64,000 nucleotides of DNA from Streptomyces sp. YIM 130001 (GCF_003574445.1 NZ_KZ984572.1:1-64000); one strand, 5' to 3'; counted from the first letter of the stretch, positions 33,071 through 41,441 are shown. Notes: generated by a model from the letters alone, not told the origin. Translations and numbers: made by a program.

Positions 33071-33721
33071 TTGGCCTGTGACCTGTGGCTCGTCCCCTTG
33101 GTCGATGTGCTGTGCCACAGCCCCGACAACCCCTTCTCCGAAGAGCTCGCCCTCTACGACAGAACACTCGGCGAGGCAGGACTGCCGCCGGTACCGGTCT
33201 TCTCCTACATGCCGGGACTGTCCGGGGACGTCGCCCCGGTCGCCGGCTTCGACTACGACGCGCTGCACTTCCTGCGCCGTGCGTACCTCCTGCAGATGTG
33301 CGGTCTTCCGGTGACGCCGGTGGACGAGCTCGGCGGTGACTACGAGCAGCTCCTGGAGATGTTCGAGACGACCGCGCAGCAGTCGCACCTGGTCTGGCAC
33401 TACGACCACGCCGGCGCCTACGTCCCCGTCGACTTCGCCGAGCCGCTGGTGAACGACGACCTCCTGGAGGGCGGCGGCCCGCTCGGCTCGGCGCAGGCCC
33501 TGCTGCGGGAGCTGGAGTTCGTGGGCCCCGCGATCGGCATCGACCCGGCGAACCCGCCGGCCGCGCCGCAGGCCCCCGAGGGCCCCACCGACCTCGAGGA
33601 ACCGGCGGCACCCGCTCCGCACGACGACAGCCCCTTCGCCCGCGAACGCCACGTCTGGCTCGGCCTCCACGCGGCCGCAACCCGCAGCCTCGGCCAGGGC
33701 TCCATGATCGTCTTCAGCTGA
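33071..33721 (+). CDS. conserved protein of unknown function
   Basis: A 216-residue soluble protein with a TTG start at 33071 preceded by GTGAGGAG. Its N-terminal half, VPLVDVLCHSPDNPFSEELALYDRTL and GLPPVPVFSYMPGLSGDVAPVAGFDYDALHFLRRAYLL, is rich in aromatics and acids; residues about 165-190 form a Pro/Ala/Glu-rich linker; the last 20 residues are HVWLGLHAAATRSLGQGSMIVFS. I do not recognise a domain. It follows the glycosyltransferase after 70 nt on the same strand and may be co-transcribed with it. There is no signal peptide or membrane segment, so a cytoplasmic role is likely. Confidence 0.65.
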   Translation: MACDLWLVPLVDVLCHSPDNPFSEELALYDRTLGEAGLPPVPVFSYMPGLSGDVAPVAGFDYDALHFLRRAYLLQMCGLPVTPVDELGGDYEQLLEMFETTAQQSHLVWHYDHAGAYVPVDFAEPLVNDDLLEGGGPLGSAQALLRELEFVGPAIGIDPANPPAAPQAPEGPTDLEEPAAPAPHDDSPFARERHVWLGLHAAATRSLGQGSMIVFS

Positions 33722-34065
33722 ACCGGCGAGTGGCCGGAGTGTCCGCCTCCACCGTGACGGCGTTCCGCTCGCCGGAGCGGGTGGCCCGTCCACGTCGGGG
33801 TTCCCGCGCTTCCGGGAGCCCCGCCGGAGGGGCCTCGTCGCCTTCCACGACCCGCTGCGGGAGCCTGCTGCACCGCTTCCTCAGCCGAGTACGAGGGACT
33901 CGTCCCCGAAATCGGCGACGCGCTTCAAGCGGCCGCCGAGGGCGGCGACACGGGCAGCCGAGGTGTCGACCTCGGCGCGCGTGACGGCGCCACTCTCGAA
34001 CCCGGAGACATACGGGGGCGTCCGGAAGACGTGCCCCCGACTCGAACGACCGGAGTCGGCCGTCG
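33722..34065. other. gap with a possible truncated gene end on the minus strand
   Basis: No intact gene is supported in these 344 bases. On the minus strand, a protein-like frame ending at the stop 33883-33881 reads RTPPYVSGFESGAVTRAEVD and continues AARVAALGGRLKRVADFGDE before SLVLG. It has no start codon nearby and continues upstream into the SLATT gene in another frame, so it looks like the surviving C-terminus of a lost gene. I cannot identify it. Confidence 0.35.
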
Positions 34066-34899
34066 TCAGATTTCCGGCGGCCGCTGGCGCGGCATGTTGG
34101 GACGGGGGACCGGGGGAGTCGGGAAGCGGCCCGGCGGCGGGGTTTCGGGGCGGAAGGACGGGCCCGAGGCCTGGATCATCAAAGGGGTCGGGCCGGAGCG
34201 GAACTCGACCATCCAGTCGGCTGTCTCCGAGCGGACGAGTTCGGTGACGTCCTCCGAGAAGCGGCGCAGGACACCGAGGCAGCGCTCGGCCGCCTCGCTC
34301 GCCGTGCCCTCCGTGGGGCCGAGCATCTCGCGCACACTCTCCGACGCCCAGTCGAACTGCAGGACCTGCAGGCGCCGTTGGACCGCCTGGGCGGTGGCGA
34401 CATCTCTTATCCAGCCGGAGGTGAGACCGAAGTACCGGTCACAGCCGACGCAGGCCACCGCGAGCAGCAGGGCCAGATAGCCCCACGGTGCGGCGCCGTC
34501 GGCGGTCGCCGTCAGGTCGAGCAGGGGCAGCGCGGCGCCGGCGACCGCGCCGAAGGCGGCGCCGCTGCGCAGCGCGCGGGCGAGGCGCCGCTTCCATGAG
34601 CGGTCGTCGAGATACCAGCCGGCGGTGCGCAGGGCGTTCGACTCGACCCAGCGGTAGAGCTCGTCGAGCCGCTCGGCCGGTGCGCCCCAGTCGCCGAGCG
34701 GGAAGGGGCGGCCGGTCAGGTCCCCGCGCGCGGTGTCGGCGCTGTCACTCGCGGGGGAGTCCGGGCCGCCGGCCGCTGCGCCCCGGTCCGTGGCGCCGTG
34801 CGCCGGCGCCGTGCCGCCCGTCGTCTCGTGGTCGTCCGCGCGCTCGGGCTTGCCCCCGTCGGGGCGGGGAACCTCGGGTTGCCTCTCCGGCTGGCTCAC
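34066..34899 (-). CDS. SLATT-domain membrane protein
   Basis: A 277-residue protein. After a disordered acidic N-terminus (about 65 residues) comes a SLATT fold: DELYRWVESNALRTAGWYL, then DRSWKRRLARALRSG, two membrane helices at about 112-130 and 138-157, and RDVATAQAVQRRLQVLQFDWA. SLATT means SMODS- and SLOG-associating two-helix membrane effector; in conflict systems these form nucleotide-triggered pores. Here no SMODS or SLOG partner is near. The Pro-rich end is disordered. The GTG at 34899 has GAGGGAGTGCC upstream. It is divergent from ybaB, and this placement is familiar from Streptomyces chromosomes. Confidence 0.8.
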   Translation of the reverse strand: MSQPERQPEVPRPDGGKPERADDHETTGGTAPAHGATDRGAAAGGPDSPASDSADTARGDLTGRPFPLGDWGAPAERLDELYRWVESNALRTAGWYLDDRSWKRRLARALRSGAAFGAVAGAALPLLDLTATADGAAPWGYLALLLAVACVGCDRYFGLTSGWIRDVATAQAVQRRLQVLQFDWASESVREMLGPTEGTASEAAERCLGVLRRFSEDVTELVRSETADWMVEFRSGPTPLMIQASGPSFRPETPPPGRFPTPPVPRPNMPRQRPPEI

Positions 34900-35320
34900 C
34901 GGCACTCCCTCGACTTCTACGGCTGGGACCGGGGCGTACGCCACCGCTCGGCGCGGGCGCCGCGGAGGGTGCCGCGGAACCACGGAGGGTGATCGGTGCG
35001 CGCCCCAGGGCCCGGCTCGGGGAGGCGGGCCCTGCTGTGCAGCCCCCTTCCTACCGCCGTGCGGGTGGCTGTGCGGCCCGTTTGGCGCCTTTTCCGCCCG
35101 GAAGGGGGCCTTGATCAGGTATAGGGCCCCGGTGCCACTCACTCGAAAGAGTGCTGGGGCGATCCGTCCCCCGAGCACGTACGCTCGTGCCAGGCGGGAA
35201 AAGCCGCACCCGAGGCGACTTCCCGCCCCGCGGAACAGCAAGAAGCACACCGTCCGGGGGCAGGCCCTCGGAACGGCGGCAGAACCCCAGAAGCCGTACG
35301 ACGAGAGCCAGGAGCTGATC
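34900..35320. other. divergent promoter region of the SLATT gene and ybaB
   Basis: No gene is supported in these 421 bases. A stem GGGGCC (35105-35110) and GGCCCC flanks a TTGATCAGGTATAG segment, and a small hairpin CACTC-GAAA-GAGTG (35140-35153) with a GNRA-type loop follows. The TTGATC and TATAG pieces may be promoter elements of the ybaB operon with the hairpin in its leader. Confidence 0.35.
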
Positions 35321-35662
35321 GTGATTCCCGGTGGTGGCCAGCCCGACATGCAGCAGCTGCTGCAGCAGGCCCAGAAGATGCAGCAGGACCTCGCCGCCGC
35401 GCAGGAGGAACTGGCGAGGACCGAGGTGGAGGGGCAGGCGGGCGGCGGTCTCGTGAAGGCCACCGTCAACGGCTCCGGCGAGCTGCGCGGCCTCGTGATC
35501 GACCCGAAGGCGGTGGACCCCGAGGACACCGAGACCCTCGCGGACCTGGTCGTCGCGGCGGTCCAGGCGGCGAACGAGAACGCGCAGGAACTGCAGGAGT
35601 CCAAGCTCGGCCCGCTGGCGCAGGGCCTCGGCGGCGGTGGAATGCCCGGACTTCCGTTCTAG
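35321..35662 (+). CDS. YbaB/EbfC nucleoid-associated protein
   Basis: A 113-residue small DNA-binding protein. The N-terminal coiled helix MQQLLQQAQKMQQDLAAAQE and the central strand GGGLVKATVNGSGELRGLVIDPKAV are typical of YbaB/EbfC; the Gly-rich end GLGGGGMPGLPF is the actinobacterial form. It is a homodimeric nucleoid protein linked with recombination through its usual neighbour recR. The GTG at 35321 has AGGAG about 7 nt upstream. recR follows after 114 nt on the same strand, the normal order, though dnaX, which precedes ybaB in other bacteria, is absent here. Confidence 0.95.
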   Translation: MIPGGGQPDMQQLLQQAQKMQQDLAAAQEELARTEVEGQAGGGLVKATVNGSGELRGLVIDPKAVDPEDTETLADLVVAAVQAANENAQELQESKLGPLAQGLGGGGMPGLPF

Positions 35663-35776
35663 GTGTCGGCGGGGCGACCGCAGATGTCCGAGGGATGTCC
35701 CTTCGGAGTATCTCTTCTGGGGTCGGCCCCGCACCAACTACCGTACGAGCCAGGCAAGTGACAGGAAGGCAGTCCG

Positions 35777-36376
35777 TTGTACGAAGGCGTGGTCCAGGAC
35801 CTCATCGACGAGTTGGGCAGGTTGCCCGGCGTCGGTCCCAAGAGCGCGCAGCGGATCGCCTTCCACATCCTGCAGGCCGAGCCGGCCGACGTACGGCGGC
35901 TCGCGCACTCGCTCCTCGAGGTCAAGGACAAGGTCCGCTTCTGCGCCGTGTGCGGCAATGTCGCGCAGCAGGAGCTGTGCGGTGTCTGCCGCGACCAGCG
36001 CAGGGACCCTGCGGTCATCTGCGTCGTGGAGGAGCCGAAGGACGTCGTGGCGATCGAGCGGACGCGTGAGTTCCGCGGTCGTTACCACGTGCTCGGCGGT
36101 GCGATCAGCCCGATCGAGGGCGTCGGACCGGACGACCTGCGGATCAGGGAACTGCTCGCCAGGCTCGCCGACGGCACCGTCACCGAGCTGATCCTGGCGA
36201 CCGATCCCAACCTGGAGGGCGAGGCCACGGCCACGTACCTCGCCCGGATGATCAAGCCGATGGGCCTGAAGGTCACACGCCTGGCCAGCGGACTCCCCGT
36301 CGGGGGAGATCTGGAGTACGCGGACGAGGTCACCCTGGGCCGCGCCTTTGAAGGGAGACGACTCCTCGATGTCTGA
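35777..36376 (+). CDS. recR: recombination protein RecR
   Basis: A 199-residue RecFOR-pathway protein that loads RecA on gapped DNA. The helix-hairpin-helix is LGRLPGVGPKSAQRIAFHIL at the N-terminus, the zinc ligands are Cys56, Cys59, Cys68 and Cys71 (CAVCGNVAQQELCGVC), and the Toprim domain has VVEEPKDVVAIERT and ILATDPNLEGEATATYLA. The length and the C-terminal Walker-B-like segment GGDLEYADEVTLGRAFEGRR are standard. The start is a TTG at 35777 with AGGAAGG 11 nt upstream, a weak start that may keep its level low. The DUF5063 gene start overlaps its end by 8 nt. Confidence 0.97.
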   Translation: MYEGVVQDLIDELGRLPGVGPKSAQRIAFHILQAEPADVRRLAHSLLEVKDKVRFCAVCGNVAQQELCGVCRDQRRDPAVICVVEEPKDVVAIERTREFRGRYHVLGGAISPIEGVGPDDLRIRELLARLADGTVTELILATDPNLEGEATATYLARMIKPMGLKVTRLASGLPVGGDLEYADEVTLGRAFEGRRLLDV

Positions 36377-37076
36377 GCTGACCGAGACCCACGCCCCGAA
36401 CCCCCCGATCGCCGAGCGGTCGGACGCGATGCTGCACGCCAGGGCGCACGACCCGGGTGATTTCGCAGTGCAGATCGCGGACCAGGTCGAGAGTTTCCTC
36501 GTCGCCGTCACCGAGGTCGCGAAGGGCGACGAGCCGGACTCGGCCGTCCCGTTCCTGCTCCTCGAGGTGTCCCAGCTGCTCCTCGCGGGCGGCCGGCTCG
36601 GCGCGCACGAGGACATCGTGCCGGACGAGCGCTACGAGCCGGACCTCGGCCCGGAGCCGGACGTCGACGAGCTGCGCGAGCGGCTCGCCGCGATGCTCGA
36701 CCCGGTCGACGTGTACTCCGAGGTCTTCGACCCGTACGAGCCGCACAAGGCGCCCGTCCCCTGCCGGATCTCCGACGACCTGGCCGGTGTGATCACCGAT
36801 CTGCGGCACGGCATGGCGCACTACCGCGCGGGCCGCACCGTCGAGGCGCTGTGGTGGTGGCAGTTCTCGTACTTCTCCAACTGGGGCTCCACGACCTCCG
36901 CTTGCCTGCGCGCCCTGCAGTCCCTGGTCGCGCACGTGCGCCTGGACCAGCCGCTGCAGGAGCTGAACGGCCTGGACACCGACCAGGACCTGGGCGAGGA
37001 CGAACTCGCCGAGGAGGCGGGGCGCGTCATGGCGGAGGAACTCGCGGGCCCGCTGGGGCTGCAGGACGGCAAGTAG
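36369..37076 (+). CDS. DUF5063 domain protein
   Basis: A 235-residue cytoplasmic protein of the DUF5063 family, usually found directly after recR in actinobacteria. The domain spans about residues 35-190: ADQVESFLVAVTEVAKGDEPDSAVPFLLLEVSQLLLAGGRLGA, an acidic stretch with DERYEPDLGPEPDVDELRERL, and the conserved HYRAGRTVEALWWWQFSYFSNWGSTTSACLRALQSLVAH, with its run of Trp residues. Function is unknown; the fixed link with recR suggests a role near DNA repair. The ATG at 36369 overlaps the recR end; AAGGGAGA lies 11 nt upstream. Confidence 0.88.
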   Translation: MSELTETHAPNPPIAERSDAMLHARAHDPGDFAVQIADQVESFLVAVTEVAKGDEPDSAVPFLLLEVSQLLLAGGRLGAHEDIVPDERYEPDLGPEPDVDELRERLAAMLDPVDVYSEVFDPYEPHKAPVPCRISDDLAGVITDLRHGMAHYRAGRTVEALWWWQFSYFSNWGSTTSACLRALQSLVAHVRLDQPLQELNGLDTDQDLGEDELAEEAGRVMAEELAGPLGLQDGK

Positions 37077-37096
37077 GCGTCGCTGGGCCGCGACGC
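37077..37096. terminator. hairpin between convergent DUF5063 and MerR genes
   Basis: GCGTCGC (37077-37083) and GCGACGC (37090-37096) form a perfect 7-bp stem with a 6-nt loop immediately after the DUF5063 stop and 12 nt beyond the MerR stop. It can terminate both. Confidence 0.6.
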
Positions 37097-37107
37097 GCTC
37101 CCGTCCG

Positions 37108-37461
37108 TCAGCCGGTCAGCATCTCCAACCGCCCCCGCGTGTCGCGGAGTTCGGCCATCTGTGCGTCCAGGCGGGCGGCCAGGGCGTCGAGTTCCGCGCG
37201 CAGGTCGGGGCACATGTCCAGGCGGATGCCGTGGGTGCCGTGGGTTCCGGTGCGGGCGCAGTCGAGGTAGCGGCGGATGACCGCAGTGGAGAGGCCCGCG
37301 CAGAGCATCGCGCGGATCTGTGCGACGCGGGCGGTGTCGGACTCGGCGTAGACCCGGTATCCGCTGCCGTTGCGTGCCGGGGCCAGCAGGCCCCGGTCCT
37401 CGTAGTGACGCAGTGCCCGCGCGCTCACTCCGGTGCGCTCGGCGAGTTCGTTGATCAGCAC
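37108..37461 (-). CDS. MerR-family regulator, short
   Basis: A 117-residue minimal MerR regulator. The helix-turn-helix and wing are LINELAERTGVSARALRHYEDRGLLAP then GYRVYAESDTARVAQIRAML; the dimer helix follows, ending with PDLRAELDALAARLDAQMAEL and a short tail. One cysteine follows the helix-turn-helix (AMLCAGLS) and two others are CARTG and DMCPD, so a thiol- or metal-type signal is possible. The GTG at 37461 is preferred because GAGAGGA is 6 nt upstream; the GTG at 37467 would lie directly against that site. It is divergent from the hydrolase gene and its promoter, which has MerR-type spacing. Confidence 0.85.
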   Translation of the reverse strand: MLINELAERTGVSARALRHYEDRGLLAPARNGSGYRVYAESDTARVAQIRAMLCAGLSTAVIRRYLDCARTGTHGTHGIRLDMCPDLRAELDALAARLDAQMAELRDTRGRLEMLTG

Positions 37462-37501
37462 CGTCACTCCTCTCCCTGCTGTCCCGACCCCGTCGGGCGG
37501 C

Positions 37502-37533
37502 TTGACCTTGACACCGGCGTGAACCGTTAACGT
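37502..37533 (+). promoter_or_regulatory. MerR-type promoter with 20-bp spacer and internal dyad
   Basis: TTGACC (37502-37507) and TAACGT (37528-37533) are separated by 20 bp, the stretched spacing that MerR proteins correct by twisting DNA. Within the spacer lies the imperfect dyad TTGACACC and GGCGTGAA (37508-37523). The ATG of the hydrolase follows 9 nt after the -10 element, so the transcript should be leaderless. Confidence 0.65.
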
Positions 37534-37541
37534 CCCGCCGT

Positions 37542-38186
37542 ATGACGAACGGAACAACGCCTCGGCACGCCACGATCTTCCACGGGTACGGAGCGACCCC
37601 CGACGACCACTGGTTCGGATGGCTGGCCGGCCGGCTCGCCGCGGACGGCATCGAGACGACCGTCCCGCCGCTCCCCGACCCGCAGTCCCCGGACACCGAG
37701 CGCTGGGCCGAGGCCCTGCGGGCCGAACTCGCCACCCCCGCACGGGATTCGGCCGTGATCGCGCACAGCCTGGGCACTGTGGCCGTACTGCGCCACCTCG
37801 CCGGGCTGCCCGGGTCCTGGCGGCTCGGCACTCTGGTCCTGGTCGCCGGATTCGTCGACCGGCTTCCCGCACTGCCGGAGCTCGACGCCTTCATCGGGGG
37901 CGCGTTCGCGGACGCCGGGCGCGCGGAGGCCGCCGCGCGCCAGATCGCCGCCCGGGTCGACCGGATCGCGGTGATCAGGTCCGATGCCGACCCGCTGGTG
38001 CCGACCGGACACACCGACCGGCTGGCCGGACTGCTGGGCACGGACGCCCAAGTAGTGCCCGGGGCCGGTCACTTCCTCGCGTCGGACGGGGCCACTGAGT
38101 TGCCCGAGGCGTATGCGGCGGTACGGGCCGGACGGGAGGCGGCGATGTCCGGACTTGGCCGGGAGGCGGGGATGCCAGGACGTTGA
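37542..38186 (+). CDS. RBBP9/YdeN-type serine hydrolase
   Basis: A 214-residue small alpha/beta hydrolase. The start is ATIFHGYGATPDDHWFGWLAGRLAADG, the family mark is the HGY/HGF-like motif, the nucleophile is Ser76 in VIAHSLGTV, the acid is in IRSDADPLVP and the histidine in VVPGAGHFL. Family members are small esterases of uncertain substrate. No ribosome site precedes the ATG and the promoter's -10 element ends only 8 nt away, so leaderless translation is likely. It is divergent from the short MerR gene and is its probable target. Confidence 0.85.
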   Translation: MTNGTTPRHATIFHGYGATPDDHWFGWLAGRLAADGIETTVPPLPDPQSPDTERWAEALRAELATPARDSAVIAHSLGTVAVLRHLAGLPGSWRLGTLVLVAGFVDRLPALPELDAFIGGAFADAGRAEAAARQIAARVDRIAVIRSDADPLVPTGHTDRLAGLLGTDAQVVPGAGHFLASDGATELPEAYAAVRAGREAAMSGLGREAGMPGR

Positions 38187-38240
38187 TCCGTCAATAGGGT
38201 GACCGTTGTTGGCAGTTGACCCGCTCGACGGAGGTGCTTG

Positions 38241-39467
38241 GTGACTACGGTTCAGGACGTTCCTGACATACTTTCGCCCGAATTCGCGAGGAATCCGTAT
38301 CCCGTCTATGCGTTGATGCGGGAGCGGACGCCGCTTTTCTGGCACGAGGCGACGCAGAGCTACGTGGTCGCGCGCTACGACGACGTGGAGCGGGTCTTCA
38401 AGGACAAGGAGACCCAGTTCACCACCGACAACTACGACTGGCAGATCGAGCCCGTGCACGGCAGGACGATCCTGCAGCTCAGCGGCCGCGAGCACGCGGT
38501 GCGGCGGGCGCTCGTCGCACCGGCGTTCCGCGGCGCCGATCTACGGGACAAGTTCCTGCCGGTGATCGAGCGCAATTCGCGCGAGCTGATCGACGCCTTC
38601 CGGGATCGCGGCGAGGCCGACCTCGTCGCCGAATACGCGACCCGGTTCCCGGTGAACGTGATCGCCGACATGCTCGGTCTCGACAAGGCCGACCACGCCC
38701 GTTTCCACCGCTGGTACACGAGCGTGATCGCCTTCCTCGGCAACCTCTCCGGTGACCAGGACGTCGCCGCCTCCGGCGAGCGCACCCGCGTCGAGTTCGC
38801 CGAGTACATGATTCCGATCATCAGGGAGCGGCGTTCCGCGCCGGGCGACGATCTGCTGTCGGCGCTCTGCGCCGCGGAGGTCGACGGGGTGCGGATGAGC
38901 GACGAGGACATCAAGGCGTTCTGCAGCCTGCTGCTCGCCGCCGGTGGCGAGACCACCGACAAGGCGATCGCCTCGATCTTCGCCAACCTCCTGGCGAACC
39001 CTGACCAGTTGGCGGCCGTGCGGGAGGATCGTTCGCTGATCGAGCGGGCCTTCGCGGAGACCCTGCGGTACACGCCGCCGGTGCACATGATCATGCGGCA
39101 GTCGGCGACCGATGTGGAGCTGTCCACCGGCAAGCTGCCCGCAGGCGCGACCGTCACCTGCCTGATCGGCTCGGCCAACCGGGACGGCGGGCACTACGCC
39201 GAGCCGGACCGGTTCGACATCTTCCGGGACGACCTGACGACGACCAAGGCGTTCTCCGCCGCCGCGGACCACCTGGCGTTCGCGCTCGGCCGGCACTTCT
39301 GCGTCGGCGCGCTGCTCGCCAAGGCCGAGGTGGAGACGGCCGTGAACCATCTCCTCGACGCCATGCCCGACATGCGCCTCGCCGACGGCCATGTCCCGGT
39401 GGAGACCGGGGTGTTCACCCGCGGGCCCTCGTCCCTGCCCGTACGGTTCACGCCGAACGGGGCCTGA
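38241..39467 (+). CDS. cytochrome P450
   Basis: A 408-residue soluble bacterial P450. The I-helix oxygen-binding motif is LLLAAGGETTDKA, the K-helix ExxR is ETLR in FAETLRYTPP, and the haem-thiolate loop is LAFALGRHFCVGALLAKAE with Cys354. All essential residues are present, unlike the neighbouring conservon P450. The GTG at 38241 has CGGAGG 6 nt upstream; a TTG three bases before is less likely. It converges on the conservon P450 with a 22-nt gap. No ferredoxin or reductase gene is adjacent, so electrons come from partners elsewhere. The substrate is unknown. Confidence 0.93.
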   Translation: MTTVQDVPDILSPEFARNPYPVYALMRERTPLFWHEATQSYVVARYDDVERVFKDKETQFTTDNYDWQIEPVHGRTILQLSGREHAVRRALVAPAFRGADLRDKFLPVIERNSRELIDAFRDRGEADLVAEYATRFPVNVIADMLGLDKADHARFHRWYTSVIAFLGNLSGDQDVAASGERTRVEFAEYMIPIIRERRSAPGDDLLSALCAAEVDGVRMSDEDIKAFCSLLLAAGGETTDKAIASIFANLLANPDQLAAVREDRSLIERAFAETLRYTPPVHMIMRQSATDVELSTGKLPAGATVTCLIGSANRDGGHYAEPDRFDIFRDDLTTTKAFSAAADHLAFALGRHFCVGALLAKAEVETAVNHLLDAMPDMRLADGHVPVETGVFTRGPSSLPVRFTPNGA

Positions 39468-39489
39468 GTCCCGCCATGGACGCCCCCGG

Positions 39490-40830
39490 CTAGCGGGTCA
39501 TGGGGGTGAACTGGACGGGCATGGCCGACAGTCCGCGCATCCAGATCGAGTCCCGCCAGGTCAGCTGGTCGCCCGGCACGCTCAGCATCAGGTCCGGCAG
39601 GCGCTCGAGGAGCGTCTCGAGCGCCGTACGGGCGATGAGGTCGGCGAGCAGCGGTGCCGGATAGGGGCAGCGGTGTTCGCCGCTGCTGAACGACAGATGG
39701 GCGGCGTTCTCGGCGCCGACGTGGCCCTCCGGCCAGATCTCCGGGTCGGAGTTGGCCGCGGCGAGGCCGAGGACGACGCAGTCGCCGGAGCGGATCTGGC
39801 GGCCGCCGAGTGTGGTGTCGCGGGTGGCCCAGCGGCCGATGAAGTTCTGCGTCGGGGTGTCGCGCCACAGCACCTCGTTGAGGGCCTGGTCGACGCTGAG
39901 CCGGCCGCCGGAGACGTTCAGGGCGAAGCGTTCGTCGGTGAGGAGCAGCCGCAGCGAGTTGCAGATCCAGTTGGCGGTGGGCTGCTGGGCGGCGGCGATC
40001 ACCGAGATCAGGTCCTGGACGATCTCCTCGTCCCGCAGGCCCGCCGGGTGGGCGAGCATCCGCGAGGTGACGTCGTCGCCCGGTTGCTCCTTCTTCTCCT
40101 GGACGAGGCGGTGGACGCGCTCGCCGACCCTGACGTACGCGGAGGCGGGGTCGTCGCCCTCGGCGGCGTCCAGGGAGATCCGCAGGTCCTCGACGAGCTG
40201 GTCGGTGTCGGCGGTCCCGGACGGCATCCCGCACATGTGCACCGCGGCCCGCATCGCGAGCGGGTGGGTGTACTCGGTCATCAGCTCGGCGCCGCCGCCG
40301 CCCGCGAAGGTGTCGATCAGGGTTCCGGCGATGTCCCGGCATTCCTGGGACAGTTCGAACTGGTCGACCTGCTGCAGTGCGTTGGTGATCACTCCGGCCC
40401 GTCGCTGGTGCTCGGCGCCCTCGGCGAAGAGCACGGAGGGCTGGTAGCCGACGAACGGGAGCAGTGCCCAGTCGGCCGGGATGTGCGGCCACTGGTTCCA
40501 GCGGCGCGAGTCGCGGGCGAAGAGGGCGTCGTTGTCGGTGACGGCCTTGAGCTCGGGGTAGCCGAGCACCAGCCAGGCCGGGATGCCGCCCTCCAGGAGT
40601 ACGGGCGCGACGGCGCCGTGGTCCTTGCGCAGGCTGCGGTACAGGTCGGACGGCGACTGCTGGTACTCGAGCCCGCTGAGCTCGATCGCCGACGACTGGT
40701 GGGCGGGGCATCCGGCGGCCGCGGCGTGCGCGGACGGGCTGCCCGGCGACGGGTCGTCGGCGGGGAACGTCTGCGCGGGCGGTGTGTTGGCGGCGGGGGC
40801 GTGCGACGACGGGGCGTGGGCATCGGTCAT
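39490..40830 (-). CDS. conservon cytochrome P450, CYP157-like, without ExxR
   Basis: A 446-residue P450-fold protein. It has a Pro/Ala-rich N-terminal extension with a Cys-Pro-Ala-His tetrad, an I-helix region SVIAAAQQPTAN, and a haem loop LSFSSGEHRCPYPAP. In the K-helix the normally invariant ExxR is EVLW (ALNEVLWRDTP), the deviation described for the CYP157 family, which lacks the conserved Arg. Its start overlaps the GTPase stop (ATGA), so it is the last gene of the conservon operon. Whether it is a monooxygenase or has a regulatory role in the GTPase complex is not settled by the sequence. Confidence 0.9.
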   Translation of the reverse strand: MTDAHAPSSHAPAANTPPAQTFPADDPSPGSPSAHAAAAGCPAHQSSAIELSGLEYQQSPSDLYRSLRKDHGAVAPVLLEGGIPAWLVLGYPELKAVTDNDALFARDSRRWNQWPHIPADWALLPFVGYQPSVLFAEGAEHQRRAGVITNALQQVDQFELSQECRDIAGTLIDTFAGGGGAELMTEYTHPLAMRAAVHMCGMPSGTADTDQLVEDLRISLDAAEGDDPASAYVRVGERVHRLVQEKKEQPGDDVTSRMLAHPAGLRDEEIVQDLISVIAAAQQPTANWICNSLRLLLTDERFALNVSGGRLSVDQALNEVLWRDTPTQNFIGRWATRDTTLGGRQIRSGDCVVLGLAAANSDPEIWPEGHVGAENAAHLSFSSGEHRCPYPAPLLADLIARTALETLLERLPDLMLSVPGDQLTWRDSIWMRGLSAMPVQFTPMTR

Positions 40831-41441
40831 GGCTGGATCTCCTGGGCCTGGATGAGGTCCTGCAGGTGTTCCACGAGGGTGATCAGGACCCTTTTCACCG
40901 AATCGCGGCCCCGGGCGTCGCAGTCGAGGAGCGGCACGTTGTCGGGCAGAGCGAGAGCCATCCGGATCTCCTCGAGCGTGAAGCGGGCCGTGTCGGACTC
41001 GAAGCGGTTCACCGCCACCACGAAGGGAGTGCCGTGGTGTTCGAGGCGGTCGATCGCGTACCAGGAGTCGTTCATGCGGCGGGTGTCGACCAGCACGATG
41101 GCTCCGAGGGTGCCGGAGAACAGCCGGTCCCACAGGAACCAGAAGCGTTCCTGGCCGGGGGCGCCGAACAGGTAGAGCACGACGCGTTCGCCGATGCTGA
41201 TCCGGCCGAAGTCGAAGGCGACGGTGGTCGTGGTCTTCTTCTCCACGCCCAGGTTCACGTCGACGCCGGCGCCGGCCTGCGTCATGACTTCCTCGGTGTT
41301 GAGCGGACGTATTTCGCTCACCGACCGTACGAGGGTGGTCTTGCCCACCCCGAAGCCGCCGACCACCACGATCTTGAGTCCGGTGTCGGCGGACTGGCCG
41401 AGTGGTGTGCGGGCGGGCAGCTCAGAGGTTGCGAAGCCCAT
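40827..41441 (-). CDS. conservon GTP-binding protein (CvnD-like)
   Basis: A 204-residue small GTPase of the Cvn D group. The P-loop is VVGGFGVGKTTLVRS (residues 28-36), switch I contains TTTTVAFDFG, G3 is LFGAPGQERF, G4 appears as VAVNRFES rather than NKxD and G5 as CDARGRDS, which fits the conservon type rather than Ras. The motif set should support nucleotide switching controlled by the roadblock and DUF742 partners. Its start overlaps the DUF742 gene by 20 nt and its stop overlaps the P450 start. It has no membrane segment. Confidence 0.93.
   Translation of the reverse strand: MGFATSELPARTPLGQSADTGLKIVVVGGFGVGKTTLVRSVSEIRPLNTEEVMTQAGAGVDVNLGVEKKTTTTVAFDFGRISIGERVVLYLFGAPGQERFWFLWDRLFSGTLGAIVLVDTRRMNDSWYAIDRLEHHGTPFVVAVNRFESDTARFTLEEIRMALALPDNVPLLDCDARGRDSVKRVLITLVEHLQDLIQAQEIQP

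Noticed and set aside
30463..33129. A minus-strand open frame of 888 codons
   Set aside because: It is the antisense of the glycosyltransferase gene, with the Arg/Pro/Gly-rich composition expected from high-GC shadows, and no ribosome site or domain.
35105..35153. Hairpins before ybaB as a riboswitch
   Set aside because: Only two short stems without a conserved core. A leader role is possible but a named riboswitch is not supported.
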